Assembly (NCBI GenBank): GCA_037576215.1
Contig: JBANDB010000003.1
Span: 2,604,001-2,668,000 of the forward strand
From: Armillaria gallica
Taxonomy: Eukaryota > Basidiomycota > Agaricomycetes > Agaricales > Physalacriaceae
DNA: 64,000 bases
Reading direction: 5' to 3'
Part shown: positions 1 to 11,990 of the stretch, piece by piece
Numbering within the stretch: the stretch's first letter is position 1
How the letters are laid out: every line of letters begins with the position of its first letter
Program-made: the position numbers and the translations under genes
The notes under the pieces: generated by a model
Told to the model about the DNA's origin: nothing
Seen by the model: the letters and a program-made list of their open reading frames with translations, nothing else
Database searches by the model: none

Positions 1-3000
1 ACACTAAGCATTTGAGTCAACACGCGGAAACACAATATTGTCCTCTTGAGGGATTTTTTGTTGTTGTTGCTCTGGTAGGTCGACAGCCGCTTGCCCAACC
101 ACGAAATCAGATTCGTATGAATCTGTACGATGTATTCGCCGTCAAGTCTGCGGACGATGGAAAGCTGAACCCCTCGAACAACAAAACAAGACGCTAGTTG
201 TTTTGCAAGTTGAACGGCGTTGGTCTCGTCTCGCACCACGGAGTCCAAGATGAGCGTAAATGCCTGGAGACGAAGAGTGAGTCATAGTTGCTAACACAAA
301 ATCGTGGTGGGTTACTACCTCTTGCAGAGCTTGTGTAACGACCAGAACTACGAGGTCACCATCATCGTTAAACATGCCTGCTTCACGTAGAATCTCTACA
401 ATGACCTTGGTGCAAAGGTCAAATGAAGGTCCCAAACGACCATAGTGTGCCAGAAGAATGGCACCATGGCGAACATGAATTGCACCAGCCCGTATTGCTC
501 GCAGGAAGGTCGACATCACATCGATGAATACGTACTCCTCTTCGAGCCGAGCACGAGAATTGGCATCGTCATCTAAAGAAAACGTGAGATGTGGCAGTCA
601 AGGAAGAAGTAGTGGGTTAAGGACTTGCCTTCCTTCTCTGTCGTTGCTGGTTTCGTTGCTCCCTTCCCCTTCTTCCTGGCTTTCTTAGCAGTGTCGTTCT
701 CGTCCCCTGAGTCAACATCGCTGCCATCATCGCTCTTGTTCTCCTCTTCATCTCCTTCTTGAACGATCTCTGCATACCTCTCGATCTCAGCTTGCACGTA
801 CCCTGCACATCGATACTGGGCTTCGTCTTCCATGGTCAGCGCCACTGTAGCAGTCGACAACTGCGATCCATCTGCCGCGACAGTTTGCGCCGCTGAGAAT
901 AGAACATGAAGATCCAAGAGGTTCTTGAATGCCTATGATTCATGAAGAGATGAGCCATGGTTCGAAAAAGCTTGAGTAGGCACATACAGTTCTCTGAACG
1001 CCTTCCACTGTATTTGACTGAGTGCCAATCGCGTACTCCATCAGCTTTTCCAGCAAGACCTCTCGCTGAAGCACCAGGTTCTCTCTATGTCGAACCTCCT
1101 CAGCGGAAGGCGAAGGATCTGTCGTAAGTGCCTTTCCTTTCCAGATGATATGCAACGTCAATAGATGCAACACCTGCTCGATCATCTACGAAGGCTGTCA
1201 GCAAATCTCCAACGAAAATAGAACAACCAAAGACTGACCACCTCTTCGTCCTTATATCCCAGCCGTCCCCGTTCTGCTATAGCTGTCAAGAGATCCCACA
1301 CTTTGCTCTGTTTACCTCCCTCGTCGTCTTCGATCCACCCTGTCATGTCTCTTGTTCCGGCAAGTATCCTCAATCGCATACATGTGGACCCAAGGGACAA
1401 GACTTCGTCTTCGTTGAATGACGCTACTTCGATCTCTTCACGATCCGCAAGGGCGGCACGAAGCACCGACGAGAGCTCGTCTTCGAGCTCAAGAATTTTC
1501 GTGCTGTTGGTGTTGGAGAGAGATGTCGCAGATAGGAGATATGTGATGGAGTTCATTGCAAGTGCGAGAATACCAGGAGACGCATGCGTGAGGAATTGTT
1601 TGAGAATGTCGTCCCATAGATTTGAGTAATCCTGATATAAAAATAAGATCAATGTAGTGTTAGAATGTGATGAAACCTACGTTGATGGCTCGCATTTCAA
1701 GATATAGATCCAAGTTCATAAGAGTAGGTAGGACCAGAACATCCTTAATCCGATTCTCGTCTGTCTGGTACTTTACGAAAAGGCGTGGGAGACCTTTCAT
1801 CAAAGCGCGAGTAATCTCGTTGGCAACAGCTTCCTCTTCGCCCTTAACTTTCGGCATAAGTATGCACTTGCGGTCGAACTGTTCAATACATACCTTCTTA
1901 CCTCCGATCGCTTCCTTCTTAGTCTTTGCCAGAGAAGCGACCAAAAGCTCAAGCAAGATACCTTCCTCCACTTCCTCCAATCTCCATGAATCATCAACGT
2001 GAACAGATTCGGTTTCGTCGTCATCATCCACATCCTGGGAGGCTGCGCCTTTGGTTTTTGTTGGCTTTCTTCCCTTCTTTCCCTTTTTGCTGCGTCCATT
2101 GGAGGGGCCTTGACCTGTAGATGCAGAATGATCAAGCAGTAGCATATCGAGTATACCCGACCAATCAGTGACAGGGTCTAGCTCGTCCCACAAAGCTTCT
2201 GCCGCTAAAGCTGTGCGATTGCCTCCCCCAGATTTATGTCGTCCCGTAGAAAGGGCGGCAATTTCAGGCCTCGTCCTCGTGCGCTTCGCTTCAACTCCAT
2301 CTTCGTCATCCTCATCATCACCCAGAACCTTATCAAGTGCCTCCCCCCATGTCACCAGTAGCGCTGCGATGCCCTTTATTCCCATACGTTTTTTGTCGTC
2401 TTTGCTCTTCCCGCCCATCTCAACGTCGCGCTGCTCGACCCACTCTTCCCAAACGCCACGTACAAAACCTGAAACAGCTTTGCGTACCCGCATTTCCTCA
2501 CAAAAGACAAGTCCGCCCAGCCGTTCTCGCTCCTCCTCTTCGAGCATACCGCTCTTTTCAATTTCTTCAAGGACGTTGAGCACGCCGACGCGGACACCTA
2601 CATCCACGTCGGCTTCGGCCATTTCGACGAGCCGGGGTTTAAATCGTTCCGTAAAGTGATTCAGAGAGGTGAGAACACCATCGGCGACTGATGATGAGTA
2701 GACAATTTGCAGAGCCTTCACAGCAGCTAGACGGGCGTGTGTAGCGGAATCCGAAAGTACCCATCCGACATATCGGAGGTAAGAGGTCGAAAGGAAATGA
2801 GATGGATGCTTCTTGAAGAATATACCGAGGGAAGTGATGCATTCCGTTCGTATAACAGGATCGAGGTCACGAAACCGATGGACAAAGACACTGGATTTCA
2901 ATGAGTCCATAGAACATTCAAAAAATGAAGAGCCGTACCCGTCAATGAATTCTTTTAAGAATTCATCCAATTTGGTAGCTCTCTGCTTGACTTCCTTCAA

Positions 3001-4040
3001 CTTCCCCTCAAGTTCTTTGTCCTTGGCACTGGCCCCTCCCTTCGCTCTGCGCTTCTTTTCACCCTCTCTCTGTCGTCCGAGTACTTCAACCTCCTTTTCA
3101 ACGCCTCGTGTGACGTCGCACAGCGCTGCCTCGACATCGAGGGCAACGGCTGTCGACGTGTGCCGGAAGCTCCGTATTTGGGATGAGCTCATAGCTACAA
3201 CCCAAGTTTGGAGAGTGGGTATCAGATCTGACGTGTATAGTACACCGAGATCTGCAGCAGATGAGATTAAGCGGGCAAAGAACTCGGAAAGATGTGTGCG
3301 AAATTTCTTGAAAATGGGATTCTTAGAGGTCAAGGGGTACGTGGGCGATGATTCCTAGAGAAATGATCTAACGTTTGATACTCGAAGGAGACAAGGGGGC
3401 GCACCTGTTTGAGACCTTCCGTAAAATGGTCCAGCGCATCAACGACACCGTCATAGTCCACCGCCTGATCCTCGTCAACTGAGTCATTGCATCCACAGGA
3501 CCGCAGAATGAGATTGATCAGTTCCGCCAGTGCTGCCCCAGAGTGCTGCTGGAGAGACTCGAGGAAATCTTCCGCTGTTCCCTGCAGTGCAGCTGACGGG
3601 TTCATGATAGCGTCTGCCAGAGTACATTAGGTGTTATAGACACGAAAACGTCCAGACATACTATACAGAGGGTTATCTGAATTGATTTTGGTGTCCTTAG
3701 CAAGTTGCTCCGGGTTGAATAACGCGTCTTCAGGGTCTTTAACTTTGCGTCCCCTCTGTGTGCGCGGTTTTTTCGCCGCAGGTTTCGCCGTTTTTCGCGC
3801 TGGCTTTGGCTTTGGTACATGATATTCCTCTGTGGCATCCTCCTCGCCTGCGTCGGCATCCGAGTCTGCGTCGCTGTCTGCTGTGCGCTTCCGTTTACCG
3901 CTATTCGTAACTGACAACAATTAGAGACAATAATGCGGATATATCGAGGGAGTCTCACTGGCATCTAAGCGTTTCGGCTGCTTTCTATCACGCTGAGAAC
4001 GTCGTGGACCTGCAGGCGACTCATTCTGGGAGGAATCCAT
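1..4040 (-). CDS. SCC3: Cohesin subunit SCC3 / STAG (partial, 3' end beyond window)
   Basis: This encodes the HEAT-repeat subunit that clamps the cohesin ring onto chromatin. The start at 4040 gives MDSSQNESPAGPRRSQRDRK; a first intron (about 3911-3958) joins LDA to ITNSGKRKRT. A basic/acidic disordered N-terminus follows (DADSDADAGEED, KPARKTAKPAAKKPR). The STAG-domain region comes next (SKNPIFKKFRTHLSEFFARL), then the stromalin conservative region (VFVHRFRDLDPVIRTECI, FKKHPSHFLSTSYLRYVGWV), which is the strongest evidence. HEAT-like helices continue to the left edge. An intron at 264-318 (55 nt) joins VTQALQE to AFTLILDSVVRDE and shows the last visible exon is open to base 1. The family usually has 1,000-1,300 aa, so only the C-terminal tail is missing. 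Family identity is near certain; exact middle exons were not all resolved. Confidence 0.93.
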
Positions 4041-4970
4041 GGGAGAACGCGTCGCGTGGTCGCGGTAAACAGGGTAAAGGAGAGTGGCGCTGTCACGGGA
4101 GTCACACTAATCCTGCACCGGCATGGTCGGCATGTCCGGCAGATCCCGAAATTGTCAACTGTTCAACCACACTCAATCGAGTGTTGAAACTTGCACGTCT
4201 GTTAGTTGAAATGTTTGAAGCTTGATTCGAACGATGATAACCCGGATACGCGAGGTACTCTTGACTCTTTCCTAAACTCTGCATGTCATGTGTGGTAAGA
4301 ATATCTTAGGCCTCTCGTTAATCTGTATTAAAGTTGCACTCGTTGGCACACATAATTCTGTACATTTCGCTAAGAACATCCAGACCCTGACGATGTGATT
4401 TTCGAGGACCGTATACTAAGTACTACTTAAAGTTAATCGTACAGAGAAAGAGTGTCACGTGGCCGCGGTAATCGAACAAGGTTTTCGGCAAACATTGACG
4501 GCATGACTTGTTACTCGCAACATATACGACTATTACGGTGAGGTTGTAGAGATCAATCACCGTACGGCAGCCACATTCAACCCGAGAATGATTTTCTAAT
4601 AGCAAACGGAGCTCCTTCGACTTGTTGCCGTGTGCTACACTGTCATTTGATTCGTGCCATGAGCAAGTTAGCTACTAATCATTGTCACCTTATCTGTCCC
4701 TTCGGGCTTATTGTATTTCAGCTAAGTGCTCAAACGTAATACAGTTGTTGATGGGCATTTCTAGACCAAGCAGTATCTGCACTCATGAATGTGTGCATGC
4801 GTCGCTTGACTTCCTTAACCATATTGTCGACTGCTCCTGCATGGCGAACTTTGTTATCTCTTGTTCGAATATGATAACGGCCCGGCATGTTTTAGATATA
4901 TGTATACTGAGCCTAGCTACCTCGGATTATCTGAAGAGCTATCTTCTGCGCTCCTTCGAAACCGTCAACC
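4041..4970. other. Intergenic, SCC3 / RNase T1-like divergent promoters
   Basis: About 930 bases between the divergently read SCC3 and RNase genes. Short open frames here have no family resemblance and no splice partners. I see no RNA gene or repeat. It presumably holds both promoters. Confidence 0.5.
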
Positions 4971-5528
4971 ATGTTCCAACGACCTCTCCTGCTTCTCTTC
5001 CCTCTCCTAGTCCTCTTGATGGCCTCTCCTACGCGACGTGCGTGGCCATCCGGTTCCGTCACTTGCGGTAGCAACACCTACAGTCTTTCTGCCGTTAAAA
5101 GTGCTGTATCTTATGGATACTCCTTGATCGACGACCCAATCGGGAGTGGTAAGTCGAGTTGCTTCGAGTCCCTTTACCCAGTCAGTCTGACCGTGATCCA
5201 TAGATAGCTACCCTCACACATTTCACAACTATGAAGGTCTTGACATGTGGTGCTCCGATGAATCGGCCTACAACGAGGTACGCAAAGAGACCGATTCCGA
5301 AGCGCAATACTGACCATACGTTGGACAGTTCCCCATCCTCAAGAGTGGGCTCTATAACGGTGGATCTCCGGGTGCAGACCGGGTGGTTTTCTCTGATAAT
5401 GGTGTTTATTGCGCGTGCGTATCCATCAGCGTCCTTGTCTGAATGGACTAGAACCATCAACTTTTTTCAGCGTCATCACGCACACTGGAGCTTCTGGAAA
5501 CAACTTCGTCTCGTGCAATGGCGATTAA
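4971..5528 (+). CDS. Secreted guanyl-specific ribonuclease, RNase T1/N1 family
   Basis: Four exons, 4971-5148, 5204-5277, 5329-5414 and 5471-5528, join in frame to a protein of 131 aa ending ..VSCNGD. The start gives MFQRPLLLLFPLLVLLMASP, a typical signal peptide, so the product is secreted. The mature part begins SVTCGSNTYSLSAV. It carries all RNase T1 landmarks in order: YPHTFHNYEG (catalytic His), YNEFPIL (catalytic Glu), GGSPGADRVVF (catalytic Arg) and VITHTGASGNNFVSC (second catalytic His). Enzymes of this family cut single-stranded RNA after guanosine through a cyclic phosphate. The three introns are 50-56 nt with GT..AG ends. Probable roles are nutrient RNA digestion or antagonism of other microbes; the sequence does not decide between them. 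Nothing suggests inactivation. Confidence 0.95.
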
Positions 5529-5785
5529 CCTGCCTTTGTAAGGATATTGAATATTGTTGTAAGATTTTATTTGAGATCAATTATTCGAATTTCTGGTCGC
5601 TGAGATGGGTGTCGGAAGTACGAAAGTGGACCTTTGTGGTGCAATGCGACTTTCTGGGTGCTTGATGTGAATGATCTTCAATAACGATCACATAGTGCTT
5701 TTTCCGAGTAGATATACAAACTCAGAGTAGTCGCAAGAAGTTTTACATGTTAGAATCGCGGGACTGAACTCAAAGTGAGTAGCAG

Positions 5786-6430
5786 GTGGATTACGTCTTT
5801 GGCAAACACGACATGGGGGCTGACTACGAACTATACCACCAGTTCATGTACTACGAAATCCCCGCAGAAATAAACCATAAGTACCCAAACGGCAACAAAC
5901 TGTCTGACACTTACTCCTTGCGGGACGGTAATTCGAGCAGCAAACTACTACCAGAAAAGACTGTCAGTCCAAGTACTAGAACCCCAAAGCTAGCGCTCCA
6001 GTTCATACTCTGCGCCAATCCGTCCGTATGCGGTCTTGGATCCCGAAGGATTATCCCCGAAGTTTGGGAGTATGCTGAACACTGCACTTTGATCAACGTT
6101 CTCGATCATCCATGATCTTATCACTGCCGCCGATGATGTTGCTCTACGGTTCTTCAGACATTTGTTGATCACGTACATCGGTATTTAGAGACGTGTACGT
6201 GAATCGGGACAGCACCGATCATTGAGAGCGCCTTCTAAGGACGCTCCGGACTCTTCAACATTTCAGTTGGCTGGAGACCATGTCGGGAAGCCCAACAACA
6301 AGATCTACTGACAGTAACCATCGCTTGGAATGTTCGCTTCAATAACTCTACGGTTGAAGAGGCATTAATAGGACATGTGGTCAATATGATATATCTAAAC
6401 TGTACGATCGTCTCGGTAAACGGCGCATAG
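5786..6430 (+). pseudogene. Unidentified coding patch, probably a gene remnant
   Basis: Three stretches look coding but sit in different frames without clear splice signals. One starts at 5786 (DYVFGKHDMGADYELYHQF..EIPAEINHKYPNG). One at about 6080-6186 reads STFSIIHDLITAADDVALRF. One at about 6270-6430 reads TIAWNVRFNNSTVEEALIGH and ends at TAG 6428-6430. I do not recognise the family. It lies between the RNase gene and the 3' end of the convergent 7-TM gene. It may be a decayed gene or one with introns I failed to place. Confidence 0.3.
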
Positions 6431-6448
6431 GATGATAGGAAAACGTTG

Positions 6449-7797
6449 TTAATGGTGCACTTCTGTATGCCGCTGACCATATAATGAAAAGGAATCCTCA
6501 TCGTTCACCCTGTGTTCAGAGACTCCCTCGAGGTGATCCTCCCTTTCCGGTGGAACTTCAAGGTCATTATCGACTGTGACACTCTGTGCAGCATCGTCCC
6601 GGGAGCCCATCTGTTCACTATCTCGCCCAAACTGAAGCGACGACATCACGCTTCCTTGCCAAGAGTCATCCGGCCGCGCTTGTCCCGCAGCGACGCGCCC
6701 AATGAGGAGCGTCGGGGCTACTCCCTAGGACAAAGTTGCAGTGAGATGGTTATCAATACCAAGAAAGTAATAGTTCTCATCGTACTCTTGCGAATGCTGC
6801 CATGTCGTCCATGTAGTGGGATGCCACATTCTGGTAAGCCAGGAAGGCCATATCCAGAAGCAGAAATACTGAATAGAAAGCTGAGGATTCGACCAAAATT
6901 TCTATAACGCGGCGGTACACTCTGAACGGTCTCCCTGATCCGGTGCCGGCCCGTCCAACACTCAAGATACAGAAAATGATCGCCAAGGTGCACCAAAGGG
7001 TCGTTGCAAGGATAAAAGCCAGATAGAGAATCAGAAGCATATCAATGAATGCCTCTGCCGCTGGATCGGTGGACTGTTTGTATATTGTTATGGCTTTAAA
7101 AACTGGGCCAACGTAGCATAAGCAGGAAATGTCAGAGAGCACGGATTGTCGCACCAACTCCGGATATGAGAAAAAGGATCGGAAGCATGACAATGGGCCA
7201 ACGCTTTCCCCAAACCATCCAGCAGCGCCAAATCTAGAATAAAGATGCCATTTAGCGCCGGAGCAGGCACTCAACAGAGTTATAATACCATGGCAGAGTC
7301 TGCACAGATAGTGGAGACGATGCCTGTGATCGCTATGGGAATTTGTAAGTTGTTGGAATTATAATACGCCAAATATTCGTCTACGAAGGTTTGCCCGTGT
7401 TTGACGTATATGTGGCGCATATATGACCAATGGAGGGCAAAGTCGATGGCAACCATGACATGAAGGATTATAATCACCACGATCATGGCTCTTCCAATAG
7501 GTTGACATTTTTTGGTATCTGCGTGACTGATTTCAGTATTGTAGAAATAGGAGAGTACGCGCAGGGACATGTTTTCTTGAATTCTCACAGATGTTCCACA
7601 ATGTGAAGGCTACAATTCCGGTATATATGCCTGCACGTGCCTCTAAGATTAGACCGAAAATCAAGGAGGTTATGAAAGTTCATACCAAGTAATTGTCCTT
7701 GGAAAATGGTGGAATTCAACAGAGCATCAAGATCCTTGAAAATAAGAGCAATGTCATAGGCAGTATGACCTGCTGAATTATCTGTTTCGGCGGCCAT
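6449..7797 (-). CDS. Basidiomycete 7-TM integral membrane protein, unknown function
   Basis: The start at 7797 gives MAAETDNSAGHTAYDIALIF. An intron after LLG (acceptor ..cgtgcag) leads to IYTGIVAFTLWNI, and a second intron leads to TKKCQPIGRAMIVVIIILH. Later segments include QIPIAITGIVSTICADSAMV, LYLAFILATTLWCTLAIIF and ESSAFYSVFLLLDMAFLAY, which are clear membrane helices, about seven in all. The soluble tail ends GQRHTEVHH at TAA 6449-6451. From memory, this layout (ICAD..W motif, LATTLWCTLLI, VYRxxIEILVESSALYS) is a large, uncharacterised paralogous family in Agaricomycetes, sometimes annotated DUF6533/6534-like. Receptor or sensor roles are often guessed but not shown. Exon borders after 7300 are approximate. 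Confidence 0.75.
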
Positions 7798-9204
7798 GAG
7801 AGTCGGTGGTTAAACTCAGATTGGCGATGGCGAACAAGAGAGAGGATGATGAAGACGGACTAAGGTGCATCACTCATATAAAGGATAAAGCATTGTTTCA
7901 GAAGACACCGATAGAGAGAAGTTTCGAGTCATGGTATGGCAATTTGACGAGAACAACCTTCCCAATTTCCGATACATAGCAGCGATATACTAATTTGTCG
8001 CAGCGAAAGACCAAGGTAATAACGAGAAGAGGTCAATCTGCGTTTAGCAGGGTACAAATTCTCCTTGATGAGAAGATCGTGTTGCAGATAGAAGTATGGC
8101 ATTACGTAGCTTGATTCTCCAAGAAAGGATAACAGAATAAGTAGCTGGGATTCATTTTTGGAGCTTCAGGGCTGATCAGAGAATCAGTGAGAGGTTTTTC
8201 ATTGATGTGGTTGTACTGACGATCATGGTCGTATCGTCTCGGTATTACCATCACTGCACTTGGTTACCAGTACCGGTACTAGCTGAGTCGGCCCTTGGGC
8301 CTTCGGGAACAACAGGCTCCAAATCCGTCACTTCCTTTCTTCGCCAGTTAACCCCCGCATCTGCGCCGAGACCTCAGACAAAACAGGCCACCCATTTTCA
8401 TTTTTTTCCCAGATCCTCGAATCATATAGCAGCTGCATTGTCACGATCATGAAGCATATGTATCAGTCGATGTAGATGCGCCTTGCGACACCCTTTTCCA
8501 CAGCCTCTGTGTGAGTCTGTGACATTGTGGCAAGGAGAAAAAAACCGTTGTTCAAAGAAGAGAGGCGGATCACATCGCAAAAATTAATGCTCCAGAGAGA
8601 CAATGATACAATCAATTCGCTGAGTCAGAGTCAAATACGTCACCTCTCGGAAATGTGCGCTGGTACAATATTAATGCGAGGGTGCCTCACTCTGTTTCAT
8701 TAATACTTTGACTTGAACAACATGCATTAATGGTGCTACGAAACCGGTTCTGATAGGACACTAACTAGGTCTTCCGGTAGTCTTCAGTCTCCTGCACATT
8801 ATGTATGGTAGGGATTTATCAGCCTTCTAGTAAACCTATACTTAAGCCTCTGGCCGATAAGAACGGCCGCAGACAGTGTTGGGAATAGACGTTGGCAGGC
8901 ACAAATGATGTGACGGATATGGCTTGAATGAATGTATATCCATGGACAGATACATAAGTGGTGGTGGTACGAAGCCAAGAAGCGGTTATGATCGGTACAA
9001 AAATCAAAATAAGGTAAAGCCAAAAACGGCGTAGCCGTCGGCCCAGTGGCTGTGGAACCATATCCTCAACAGACAGCAGACGAGCAATCAAAGAGCAATC
9101 GAGAAATATATCACGTGATCGCGATAACCAATACCTAAGTCAAAGCCGGCATATTCCGACGCTTGTTAAGCTCCAAATTGTCAACTCGTTGGTCGACTCC
9201 GAAA
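7798..9204. other. Intergenic, no gene recognised
   Basis: About 1.4 kb between two divergent genes (7-TM protein on minus, HAD hydrolase on plus). Open frames are short, not linked by splice sites, and match no family I know. No tRNA or strong inverted repeat seen. Confidence 0.45.
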
Positions 9205-10136
9205 ATGATACAGGCTCTCATCTTTGATCTCATGGGCACTTGTACCGACTGGCGTTCTTCTATACTGTCCGCCTTGGACTCTAAGCCTCCCCTTGCTGAC
9301 CCACGCTCCTTTGCCATGGACTGGCGGGCCGGATTCTTTGAGGAAATTCATCGCCGCTTTCAGGCAGGTGAAGATCCTGAAGACATAGATATCACTCACA
9401 GGCGGGTGCTGGATCGTCTTCTGTCAGAACGCAATATCGGGATGGAGGCCTGGGATGAGGAAACGAGAGATGATATAGTTCGAAGCTGGCACATTCAACA
9501 AGGTATGAATCTGAGTGATGTCAGGGAGTAGACTTACTCACGATATCTACTGCAGCTTGGCCTGATGCAGTTAAAGGGATCGAGAGACTGAAGAATAATT
9601 TTTTCGTGTGGGTGAAGAGATTGCTGGTATTAAAGAACATTCTTTGACCGTGTCTTCGACAGTATCGTCCTGGCCAACGGCACTACGCGTCTTCAGCTCG
9701 ACATCATCCAGTCATCCCAACTCCCATTCCATACTTTATTGTCGTCGCAGCTCTTGGGCCTTACAAAAGTATGTGCTTCAGTAATAGCGCCTCACAGTTC
9801 TTTCTGACTCTTGTATGACAGCCCGATCCAAAGATTTACCAGAAAGCAATAGATTTGCTCGATCTCAAGCCCGAGGAATGTCTTATGGTCGCTGCCCATG
9901 CCTATGATTTGAGAGCTGCTGCAAGCGCGTAGGTTACTCTCTCCACGACTGTATAAGTATCATGCTTACATTGTCTTTTTTACAGTGGGATGAAAACAGC
10001 TTACATCCACCGATCTACCGAGGATCCAGAAGAAGATATGGACTGCTTCAGGCAGACTTTTGACTTTTTTGTTGAAGGAACAGACGGAAGCGAAATCAGT
10101 GGGTTGGTAAAATTGGCAACCATCTTACAAGCATGA
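9205..10136 (+). CDS. HAD-superfamily hydrolase, type II haloacid dehalogenase-like
   Basis: The start at 9205 gives MIQALIFDLMGTCTDWRSS. Four introns (after HIQQ, NNFF(V), LLGLTK and AAASA) resolve into a single reading frame ending ..LVKLATILQA at TGA 10134-10136. The HAD motifs are present: motif I FDLMGT with the nucleophilic Asp at residue 8, motif II VLANGTTR, motif III Lys in TKPDPKIYQKA, and motif IV region CLMVAAHAYDLRAA, which in this subfamily is usually MVAAHxxDLRAA. The DWR after motif I also fits the L-2-haloacid dehalogenase branch. The product would be a cytosolic hydrolase acting through an aspartyl intermediate. The substrate cannot be read from sequence; fungal members are seldom characterised. 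Confidence 0.88.
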
Positions 10137-10840
10137 CTGCCGCTGGAAGTCGCTAAAACAGCGAACGACGGTGAAGCTGAATCCAGCGAGACTCTGTCAT
10201 AAAACAAGGACGTGGACGGCTACAAGAGAGAGGATGGCACACCAACAGTTCCGCTGACTCGGACACAGGGTAAGGGAGACCGCGAGGGAGAGGCAGCGGG
10301 GTCAAGCCGTTTCGGAATACAAGGACAGGTTTAAATTATCGAAGCTGAGCAGTTCCGACCACTCGAAAGGCGACGAGAAAATTCACAAGTGGAGGGATAT
10401 CTTTGGAGGTGTCGTTTCTTTACAATTATGGTTCCAGGTGGCGTACTCAAAGGAATTAGAACAGAAATTCATGCCAAGGCCAAATACATTTTTTTCTTCC
10501 CAGTCGTCATGACAAACGACTTTATATGCTCGCCATCGATGCGACGAGGACGTAGATCTTCCGAGACTTGTTGTATCACTTCATCAGAATCCTCTTGCGT
10601 TCAAACTAAACGCGAAACAGCGAGCGAAAGACTCTGTCATTGGGAAGGGCAAACTTTGTTCACGCCTTCCCATGACGAGCGTAATCTCACCCCACCTTAT
10701 TCTCGTCCTTGCCTGCCAAATAAAGTCGCGAAATCTTTCATAAAGATGTGGTCAATAGTATGCGAGTGCGAGATAGGAGTGTCAGTATGTCAATAATGGT
10801 ACAACAAGTAATTAGGGTATATATTTATATTCCGATGAAA
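10137..10840. other. Convergent intergenic region (HAD / OXR1 3' ends)
   Basis: About 700 bases between two convergent 3' ends. It is longer than needed for two 3' UTRs. A 135-codon open frame at 10389-10796 has cysteine-rich, non-repetitive translation but no recognisable family and no splice context, so I do not call it. Confidence 0.4.
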
Positions 10841-11908
10841 TCAGCCGACCCTCCACACCTCCACTCCCACGCACTCAAATGGCACTGTCCCTCTCATGCT
10901 ATTCCCTGGAGAACACAGCGGCTCGTTCGCAAATGTCGGACATGGTGCTGACGAGCCGTCCAACAGGTTCGCATTGATATATAGGCCATATGCCCCATCT
11001 CCACCTCCAAAGCTCATGTAGTCAGGTTCGCACAATGCAACATAGCCGTTCCGTCCTGTCCATTTAAAGACGGACAGTTCATTTCCTGAATAGCGCCATA
11101 GGAAACTGCCGAGAATGGATGAGAAGGAAGTGGAAGGAAATGGAAGACCTACGATTCGCCACTCCCATAATGGCCTTTTCCCCTGCTCTGCCGTATCCCA
11201 TCGCTCACAAACGCACCAAAAATAGTATCCCCTTCATCCTTGAACACGACAAGTGCACCGCACGGCTTCAACTGCTCACATCGCGCGTAAAGCGTGTTGA
11301 GTGATATGCCGTGTTGGTCTAGAGAGTAGAGGAGCGTCCATGAACGGGGGAGGCGGGAGAGAGCGGGAAGGTGGTTGCGAATCTACACCGCTTAGCATTA
11401 CATAGAATCAAGGATAAGGCTGTAAACCTACCATGTTCGCTAGATTCACGTCCAATATACGTACAGTCCCCTCCCTTCTTCCCTTCAAATCAGCATAGGG
11501 AGCCTTCTTCTCGACGAGAACTTCAACGTCCCAGTCATACCCTCCGCCACGGTACCCCGGCGCTCCTGTAGGTGGGATATAGACGACAGACGACGTTTCT
11601 GATGCGTTGCCATGCGGCGCGAAGGGAGATTTGTGCGAGATATTCACCGGCACAGACGGACGTGGAGACAGCGGCTCCGCAAGGTGATACAAGGCATCTA
11701 TCTTGCGGAGAGAGTTCATCCAGCGCGACGGTCGTGGCTGAGCATCTTCAGCAGGCGGTGTAGAAGAAACGGGGGACGTGGATGCTATGGGAGGTGCTGG
11801 CATCACCACGGAAAGCGTCGGTGAGCGCGTAGGCGAATGGTGGCGGTGTCGAGACGATGTGCTCGACACTGGCGACAATGACGGGCTCGACGAAGGATGC
11901 ACGGACAT
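10841..11908 (-). CDS. OXR1: TLDc-domain oxidation resistance protein
   Basis: The chosen start at 11908 gives MSVHPSSSPSLSPVSSTSS, a Ser/Pro-rich N-terminus usual for fungal OXR1. Family signatures follow: VYIPPTGAPGYRGGGYDWD, then after introns SRLPRSWTLLYSLDQHGISL and KPCGALVVFKDEGDTIFGAF. The last exon holds FLWRYSGNELSVFKWTGRN and MSFGGGDGAYGLYINANLLD, then FANEPLCS and VGVEVWRVG before TGA at 10841-10843. TLDc proteins protect against oxidative damage, and fungal and animal members bind and regulate the V-ATPase. A longer open frame reaches 12052 but would overlap the NOC4 start on the other strand, so I prefer the internal Met. Confidence 0.9.
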
Positions 11909-11990
11909 GAGCGTGTCAGTGAAATGACGGATGCCGGCCCGACTTTGCCATTCAGGGATCGGCGAATTTTTTCTCTGCATTCGCCACAAC
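11909..11990. promoter_or_regulatory. 82-bp divergent promoter, OXR1 / NOC4
   Basis: Only 82 bases separate the chosen start codons of OXR1 (minus) and NOC4 (plus), so both promoters and 5' UTRs must share or overlap this segment. The size depends on both start calls. Confidence 0.55.

Noticed and set aside
1303..2659. Several long plus-strand frames (for example 2168-2659) opposite SCC3
   Set aside because: They are Ser/Arg-rich shadows of the SCC3 coding strand with no family signal.
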